Position numbers and translations under genes: made by a program
Assembly: GCF_000003195.3 (NCBI RefSeq)
Contig: NC_012870.2
Coordinates: 6,254,501 to 6,318,500 of the forward strand
DNA: 64,000 nucleotides
Source of the DNA: Sorghum bicolor
Taxonomy: Eukaryota > Streptophyta > Magnoliopsida > Poales > Poaceae
Direction: 5' to 3'
Notes under the pieces: generated by a model
What the model was told of the DNA's origin: nothing
What the model saw: the letters and a program-made list of their open reading frames with translations, nothing else
The model's database searches: none
Part shown: piece by piece, positions 57,195-64,000 of the stretch
Numbering within the stretch: position 1 is the stretch's first letter
Layout of the letters: the number at the start of each line of letters is the position of its first letter

Positions 57195-57437
57195 GGCCTT
57201 GTTTAGTTCACCTCAAAAAGCAAAAAGTTTTTAAGATTCCCCGTCACATCGAATCTTGTGGCACATGTATGAAGCATTAAATATAGACGAAAGCAAAAAC
57301 TAATTATACAGTTTAGCTGGAAATCGTGAGACGAATCTTTTGATCCTAATTAGTTCATAATTAAATAATATTTGTCACAAACAAACGGAAGTGCTACAGT
57401 ACCGAAATTCAAAATCTTTTCGGAAGTAAACAAGGCC
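57195..57437. mobile_element. GGCCTTGTTTAGTT-family MITE
   Basis: A 243-bp element with GGCCTTGTTTAGTTCACC and AAGTAAACAAGGCC ends. The interior matches the 8108-8350 subfamily. The flanks (CCT left, TTA right) show no duplication. Confidence 0.8.
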
Positions 57438-58390
57438 TTAGTTATCGCGACTGACTGCTATCTAGTCAAAGTGGTTTTCGTTCCTGCACGACAGTGCGGA
57501 TCGTCTAGTCGGTGCCAGCAGACTGTGGTCAGGTCGGGTACGCCATCGACAACATTTGTACCCGTCTGCGACGAAGGGCGCGTCCAGGTGCATGAGAGGG
57601 ACACGTACGTGGCACTGGCCGCCCGCGCCCACCTCCACATACATACATACTTGGCACTCATGATCCGTATCACCGGATGAGTGATGGCTCGCCCTTGTCC
57701 GGTCCCCCAGCTGATCTGACGAAAACGGCGATCGGAGAGGCATGCATGATATTGCTAACATGCTCATCCGATCCCCACACGCCACTCCAGGCAAGAGGGA
57801 AGCACGGTGATGGACCGTCTCGTACTTTTGATCGCTTCCTGGCCACTAGCTGGGGAGGCCCGCCTGAGCGAGAGGGCAAACAACAACTATTATGCTTTTG
57901 CAGTTGCTCAGTCGTCTTGTTAATTCAGGCTGAACAAGCATGCATACACAAAACGTTAATCCGGTGTCTTCTCCAGATAACCCCACCTACAATCTTCAGC
58001 TGCATCATTATTAGTCCACCATTTACTGCTGCCAAAGTTGTCTGATTACGTTTACTACGTATTACGTAGTCGAGACTAAGAACAGCTATACTCCATGTAG
58101 CGTTGGTATACCGTGTATACGTTGGTATGTATGTATGTGACCTAACCAGTGCAGTAGTATTCATGATGACCTCCGATCCCTTAAAGAAAGGTCAGCCTTT
58201 TGGATGCCAGCTCACATCTCATCAATCCAACACTAGCAGGACATGGGGTCCGTGTCCGTTCATGGCGTACGTACGCTCACCTCTGCAAGGCAGCAAGGCA
58301 ACATACACAGAGGCAGAGGCCAGAGCGCCCCAACTACCCTCCCCTAGCTACAGCTACAGTCTACATCACCGCCGAGCAAAAGCCAAGGAC
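57438..58390. other. Upstream spacer of the GASA gene
   Basis: Mixed-composition DNA without a recognised gene. CAGTCTACATCACCGCC-type CA-rich sequence precedes the TATA box. Short tandem words such as TATGTATGTATG (58125) and GTACGTACG (58268) occur. Confidence 0.35.
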
Positions 58391-58394
58391 GTCA

Positions 58395-58401
58395 TATAAA
58401 T
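58395..58401 (+). promoter_or_regulatory. TATA box of the GASA gene
   Basis: TATAAAT, 124 bases upstream of the GASA start codon, followed by a CA/CT-rich leader. This is the only TATA match close to the gene. Confidence 0.65.
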
Positions 58402-58524
58402 CACCCCCAAAACCCCCAAGCCGCCACCACCCTCTCACTTTATCGCCACCGCCCCTGCTTTCCCAAACCTCACACCAAGCAGCGACCAGCAGCAGCAGTG
58501 GCAGTAGTAGTGTAGGTGGGCAGA

Positions 58525-58968
58525 ATGAAGCTTGAGACGGCCGCCACCGTTGCTCTCCTCCTCGTCCTCCTCCTGGCGCCGCCTTCGCTCCGTGTCTCCA
58601 TGGCTGGATCAGGTAACCCGCCAGCATCTCCATGATCTCTCTCACATGCCGTTTTCTGATGCTGCGCTTGGCTGGGCAGGCAGGCTATTCTATTCGCACG
58701 TACGACCGAGCTGACCGATTGAGCTTCTTCTTCTTCTTCTTCTTCTTCTTCTTCCTTTGGATTTGTTTGTGCAGCGTTCTGCGACGGCAAGTGCGGGGTG
58801 AGGTGCTCCAAGGCGAGCCGGCACGACGACTGCCTCAAGTACTGCGGGATCTGCTGCGCCAGCTGCAACTGCGTGCCGTCCGGCACCGCGGGCCACAAGG
58901 ACGAGTGCCCCTGCTACCGCGACATGACCACCGGCCACGGCAACCGCACCAGGCCCAAGTGCCCTTAG
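58525..58968 (+). CDS. GASA/Snakin-type cysteine-rich secreted peptide
   Basis: Gibberellic-acid-stimulated (GASA/Snakin) family peptide of 93 residues. Coding exons 58525-58612 and 58775-58968 join at G|CG within an Ala codon (GT-AG). Residues 1 to about 28 form a signal peptide ([18 protein letters not shown]). The mature part starts near [12 protein letters not shown] and has the complete 12-cysteine GASA pattern: C...C...C...C...[20 protein letters not shown], ending in RTRPKCP. There is no long acidic or Pro-rich spacer between signal and domain, so it is a short-type member. Family members act in the apoplast in growth regulation and defence; the role of this one cannot be told from sequence. 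The 162-bp intron contains a (TTC)n microsatellite at about 58725-58754, next to the branch/acceptor region. Confidence 0.94.
58725..58756 (+). repeat. (TTC)n microsatellite in the GASA intron
   Basis: About ten TTC units, ending 18 bases before the splice acceptor at 58774. It forms the distal part of the polypyrimidine tract. Confidence 0.92.
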
Positions 58969-60449
58969 ATGCCTCCCTCCGGAGGCACGGACCCTCTCTG
59001 CCTGCCTCTCGCCGTCACCAGCTCCAGCTGGCTGCCATGCGTAGCATCCGTCCATAGACCATGCATGCCGCACCGTCCGTGACTCTGGATCGGATGGCTG
59101 TGCATGCGTCGATCATGTGTACGTCTGGAGAATGAGACACATCTGTGTGTCCTAGCTACCGGTACTCTGCATGCTTTCTCAAGCTTCTGCTTTCACTAGT
59201 TACTACTCTTACTACTGTGTTGCGCATGAGAGAGGACATGCATGCATGGAGATGATTTCGTGTTGTGTACACTGGCCGCTTGGCCAGGTGATAATATAAT
59301 AATGGTGTGTATTATTTATTGTGATAGACCCTTGGCAGCTACTAGATGAGATGCTAGAGATCGTGCTTACTACAGAGTTTTCAGAGTCCATTGTGCTGAA
59401 ATGTGATTAAAATTTAATTTGTGTGCTTTAATTTGTGTGAGCCTAGCTCAGTGCATGACTGAAGCATGAGACGAGCGTCGGTGGTGCAGACGCATCGGCC
59501 CCACCACACTCCTCCAGTCCTTCAGTTACGAGTGCTAACTGACTGCGACGCGTCGGTCTCGCCACCAGCCCCACTGAAACGAAGAAATTCAAGTCTTTGC
59601 CGACCTTGCTTGCTCATTACTAGCTGCGGTGCAGCTGGACATGAACACAAAGACCTCAGAACGGCAAGAGTGGGATCCATCGTTGATTGATCCCACCGTC
59701 CTCCCTGCTTGGCTGCTCCTTTGCTATTACCAGTGAGCAGTAAAAAAAATCAACTGCCGAGTACAGTTCATGGAGATGTTCCTACCAACAAGACTGTTGG
59801 TTGGCAACCATACATAAGGTTTAAAACTTTTGCCTGAATAATCGGCATGCGGAGCTACATCAGGCATACAACATTGAGCAATGGTCTATGCTTTGCATGG
59901 ATGCGAAAACATATCCTGCGTTACCGGCCTATACGGTGACTCTGTACCAAACGAGGTAGCACCTAAAATAGTTACATGAAAGTTGCGAAAAAAAAATACA
60001 AATGGATAGGCAATGCAAACATCTGTATGTTGATGCAAAACTTGAGATGCAATAAAAACCTGTGTAGAAAGATAAAAGAAGTAAAATCAACACATGAAAA
60101 GATAGGGGCGCAAACAACTTGCTCTTTTGCCAGTTATCTGCTATGAAAGCTTCAATTTTTAGAATCTGTATCGATTTTTTTTTAACTTTGAGTTTATAAA
60201 AAAGAACATCAATATCTATGACACAAAAATAAGTATTTTATAAAAATATATTCTATAATAAATCTAATAATACTAACTTAATATTATAAATCTGATAGTG
60301 ACCTAAATTTTAGCACAAGAAACCAAACGGGGCCGAAGACAAAAGTTCACTGGCTAACTGGCCCTCTCAACTATATGTTCTAATCGTTGGCTTGCACACC
60401 TTTCAGTACAACTGCAACAGATGCTTCCTGCCCTAGAGAGCTGCCCACA
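58969..60449. other. GASA 3' UTR and spacer
   Basis: 3' UTR probably to about 59320 (AATAATATAATAATGG near 59290 is a plausible poly(A) signal region). The remainder is spacer with no frame that looks real. Confidence 0.4.
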
Positions 60450-60670
60450 GGGCTTTACTTTCTAAAATATTTTGCAAATTTTTTTACATTCCCCACATGC
60501 ATAAAACACTATATAGATAAAAAAAATAACTAATTATACAGTTTATCTGTAATTTTCGAGATAAATCTTTTAAGCCTAGTTAGTCTATAATAATTGGACA
60601 ATATTTGTCAAATACAAACAAAAGTAATACTATTCATATTTTACAAAATCTTTTGGAAGTAAACAAGGCC
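60450..60670. mobile_element. GGCCTTGTTTAGTT-family MITE, diverged
   Basis: Left end GGGCTTTACTTTC is strongly mutated; right end AAGTAAACAAGGCC is intact. The interior shows ATTTGTCAAATACAAACAAAAG and TTTTAAGCCTAGTTAG family boxes. An internal deletion removes the CACATCGAATC part. Confidence 0.7.
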
Positions 60671-61036
60671 TGATCAGGTTACAAATCAGACCCTATTCTT
60701 GCACACGAAAGTGTAAATCCCGTAGGACACTTTGGGCCCTGTTGTCCACAGAACCCAACCCGGCACTGGTGGATGTGTTAGATGTTTTTTTTTATAAGCG
60801 TGTTAGACGAATCGGAACAAGATATAAACCAGAGTGCTGAATAAGGATGGCGCATTATTCCCCAAACTTACGAGCCCACTTTTGTGTACAGCAGATAACT
60901 CAAGCCCATCTCACAATTATTGCACTAGCACGGCAGAATACAGAACACGCGACCAAAATTGAGCACAAACTAATCAGAGTACTGTCCAGCATTGATCAGA
61001 GCAACTAGGGACGGGGAGAGGAAGACAAGAGGATAA

Positions 61037-63742
61037 TCACTTCAGGAGCATTTCAGCAATCTGAACAGCATTGAGTGCGGCACCTTTACGTATCTGATCA
61101 CCACAGACAAATATGTCCAACCTGCCATTGTACAGATGATTAGTTTTAATATAATTATCCTTAAATTGCTTATCCATTTTCATAAAAGTATTGCGCAACG
61201 AGGTAATGTTTCTGTCAACTGTAACTGTCGAACAGTATCATACATACCCTCGGTTATCATCCAGGGACAAGTCCTGACGAATTCTACCCACTGCTACATC
61301 ATCTTTATCTGATACCTGAAAAGCAGAGGGTTACTTTGTCAGTAAAATCATTTGAACTTCTCTCACCTGGAATAGGCGAATGTGTAGACCAAACGAGTTT
61401 GTATATTGAGTATCGTGGTGGTATTGATGAGCATGAATCAAAATACCTCCAGAGGCGTAGGGAAGCGATTGGAAGCACGGTCATCAATAATGGTAACACC
61501 AGGAGCTCCCCTCAAAATTTCTCTTGCAGTATCCTTCAGAGTAGCACACAAACTCAGAAGTTGCAATATTATACTATACAATATAAATATAACCAATTCG
61601 TTTTTCTCCCACATTCACAAATAGTTAAATTCAAATAAAACACCTATCCAGATGACAAAGTGGCAGGTTCCAAGAACCAATTTACTTAGCACAAATAGAG
61701 ACAAAAGAAACAAACATATTTTCACGAACAGAGAAGTTTTAATGCTAGTTAGCACATAATATGCAGAATACCAACCTCATCAAGTGGCTTTTCAAACTGT
61801 AGATTGACACTTTCAGCATGCGCACGCATCACAGGAACCCGTATGCAAGTCGCAGTTACTTTCACATCCTTGTCGTTCTAGCAATGGACCGTACAGTTAG
61901 AAGGCATATTTGCTCAAATTATCACAATGAAAGAAAAGTTTGACAGAGTAATGCAGACTTCATAGGAAGCTGTTTAGACCAATGGGACCATAAAAACTAA
62001 CCCAAATTTTTCTTGTCTCCTTCACCATTTTCATTTCTTCCTCATTATACCCATTCTCAAGAACCGGTGCATTGTGTGAAAATATATTAAAAGCATACTG
62101 CACAAGAGACAAAGATATTCAGCACGAAGAACCCATGACTAAAATAATTTGATATGTGCTCAGGATACTTCAATTTGTAAGCCAGAGCAACCTGCTGTTT
62201 GAAAATATTGCATGTTGGTGCCTTCCCTTCCAAGACCTAAAATAAGGAGTAAAGCATTGAGTGTCTAACCAAACAAACACATCAACTGGACAGGGCAACT
62301 TGGAGAAGAAAATATGTACCTCCTGAGTCTGCAGCTTGAGTTCTTCCATTGCCGCAGCACCAGCACCACTTGCTGCTTGGTATGTGCTGACAACCATCCT
62401 TACCACCTGCCAAATCAACAAATAGCCATTAGTTCGACCGTGGAGGCAGGGCATTCAACAAGCAAATCGGATACGGTAAAAAATCATCTTAGTAGCAAAA
62501 AAACATGTGATAGGATCATAGGAACATAATAGCTCACCATACAAATGTATTAGCAAATCAAGCAGAATCTGCCACCCATATAAAAAAAAAATAGAATTGG
62601 CAAGACAGATCCAGATAAGTACGTCTTAAATAGCCTATGGTTAATCCCTACTGCAGACCTTAATTTGAATCATCAACTCCTAAGGATTTGTCCAAAAAAA
62701 AATCGACATGCTGTGAGACCATCAATTCAATAATGAAGATTTTTTTTTTCAGACAGACGCAGAACACTGAATTTCCAAAACATGGAAGAATAAATGATGT
62801 GTTTTTTTGTTGGCTAAAACTACACTGGAAGATTGAAGATTCAGAACAGTACTAGATGGGAAGCGAGTGATTGCAATGTTTTGGACTGTTAATATGATAT
62901 CTATTTTCAAGCCTGATTAAATTAAAGTAAAAGAACTAAAATTAGACAGTCCAATGTTTGATTACATGTACGGATTCATCTATACGATACATATATATAT
63001 ATTTTTGAAAGATAGTAGTTTACTTAGAATTAGGAATCATAATTCCAGAGATTAATGTTTGGTTTCTGCGGTTAAATAGCATGTAGATTATACAGTCCCT
63101 CAGCATCAGCCTTCCGTCGCTTCAAATTAAAGTTATTGAGAAACGGATGATGCTTCCGCCATCCCATAAAGTGCACAAAGGTACCTTGGCGTGGCGATGG
63201 AGCGGCGTGGCAGCCATGAGGCAGATGATGGTTGAGCAATTCGGATTTGCCACAATCGCCCCCTGCCCGAGCCGGACGTTCCCCATGGCCTCAGGGTTGA
63301 CCTCGGGGATGACGAGCGGCACCTCGGGATCCATCCGGAACGCGGAGCTGTTGTCGACGACGACGGCGCCGCTGGCGACTGCCGCGGGCCCGTACTTCCG
63401 GCTGACGCTCCCGCCGGCGCTGAACAGCGCGATGTCGACGCCGTCGAACGCCCCCGGGGCCGCGAGGTCCTGGACGGTGTACTCGCGGTCCTCAAAGGCG
63501 AGGCGCTTCCCCGCGGACCGCTCGCTGGCGAGGAGGCGGAGGCTGCGGTAGGGGAAGTCCCGGTCCGTGATGACGCGGAGGAACTCCTGGCCCACCGCGC
63601 CCGTGGCGCCCACGATGGCCACCGAGGGCCCGTCCTCGCGCAGCGCCATGCGCACGGTGCTGGGTGCGCGCCGGTGCAGCGCGGCGCGGCCCGGGGACGG
63701 CGAGAATAGGCGCGGGTGGCGGACGGCGGCGGCGGCCTGCAT
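61037..63742 (-). CDS. ASADH: Aspartate-semialdehyde dehydrogenase, plastidial
   Basis: Reduces L-aspartyl-4-phosphate to L-aspartate-4-semialdehyde with NADPH, the second step of the aspartate-family pathway (Lys, Thr, Met, Ile) in plastids. Coding exons on the minus strand: 63742-63185, 62406-62320, 62236-62192, 62097-62002, 61877-61776, 61533-61447, 61315-61248, 61121-61037. All are GT-AG and the frame closes at 375 residues, the size of other plant enzymes. Residues 1 to about 38 are an Arg/Ala/Ser-rich transit peptide. The NADP-binding loop [14 protein letters not shown] follows. The nucleophile is C169 in NPNCST. Later motifs are [12 protein letters not shown] (substrate loop), [14 protein letters not shown] with the catalytic His, and [23 protein letters not shown]. 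All key residues are present. The ATG at 63742 is the only one that gives a transit peptide. Confidence 0.95.
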
Positions 63743-64000
63743 TGTGGCGGCGCGCGAGGCTGAGACGGGGATGGGGTGGGTGGTGGGTTAGGGGGTGGCG
63801 CTGACGAGTAACGACGGGAATTCTTGATTAGGGTTTTAGGGCGTAGAATGCCGGATGAAGTGGGGTTTTGTGGGCGCGCACTAATCGGTTATCGGTGTGC
63901 TGGCGGCGTGGCGCGTCCCGTTTTGGTTGCAAACTTGCGAATCTTGCGGCCCACGGAGACTAGGGATCTCGAACAAGAGTCCAGCATCAATTTGGTCTTT
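63743..64000. other. 5' flank of ASADH
   Basis: G-rich leader and promoter side of the ASADH gene (reading leftwards). A GCGGCCCACGG site (site II-type GGCCCA) lies at about 63947-63957. No TATA box is evident. Confidence 0.4.

Noticed and set aside
1..64000. CRISPR arrays, rRNA, bacterial-type operons or phage genes
   Set aside because: Nothing of the kind is present. The spliced genes and plant MITEs show nuclear plant DNA.

Overview
This is nuclear DNA of a grass, most likely Sorghum or a close Andropogoneae relative. The evidence is multi-exon genes with GT/AG introns, GC-rich and often intronless coding exons separated by AT-rich spacers, and dense MITE families of the Stowaway, Tourist and GGCCTTGTTTAGTT types. 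There are no operons, rRNA genes or CRISPR arrays. Nine protein-coding genes can be rebuilt exon by exon with every reading frame closing.

Left third (1-20 kb): a gene-poor start with a Helitron 3' terminus and MITEs. INDH follows (5979-9797 +), a mitochondrial P-loop ATPase that inserts Fe-S clusters into respiratory complex I. Next comes a transposon-rich stretch with a complete non-autonomous hAT element carrying an 8-bp target duplication, a foldback element, a broken LINE-type RNase H fragment and a second Helitron end. The intronless subtilase gene lies at 17566-19860 +.

Middle (20-41 kb): spacers with MITEs and a second intact hAT-like element. TAF6 (26644-31874 +, 12 coding exons) is flanked by two diverged direct copies of a spacer segment. 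A head-to-head pair follows: an intronless P-class PPR gene (34202-35665 -) and an ankyrin/methyltransferase gene of the RMT2 type (36043-40487 +). Their start codons are about 380 bp apart and share a promoter region with site II (TGGGCY) motifs.

Right third (41-64 kb): an 8-kb GC-rich stretch without a convincing gene. It holds three diverged copies of an unclassified repeat and a captured N-terminal exon of a cationic amino acid transporter. Then come a clade-D-like PP2C phosphatase (49647-51804 +), a plastid-type SWIB-domain protein (52688-55104 +), a 12-cysteine GASA/Snakin peptide (58525-58968 +) and aspartate-semialdehyde dehydrogenase (61037-63742 -).

The genes do not form one pathway; the neighbourhood is ordinary grass housekeeping and signalling genes. 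I found no new enzymatic or defence system. The less usual content is in the mobile and repeat DNA (elements with exact target duplications, nested MITEs, Helitron ends, the GC-rich repeat, a three-copy inverted/direct repeat) and in the bidirectional promoter.
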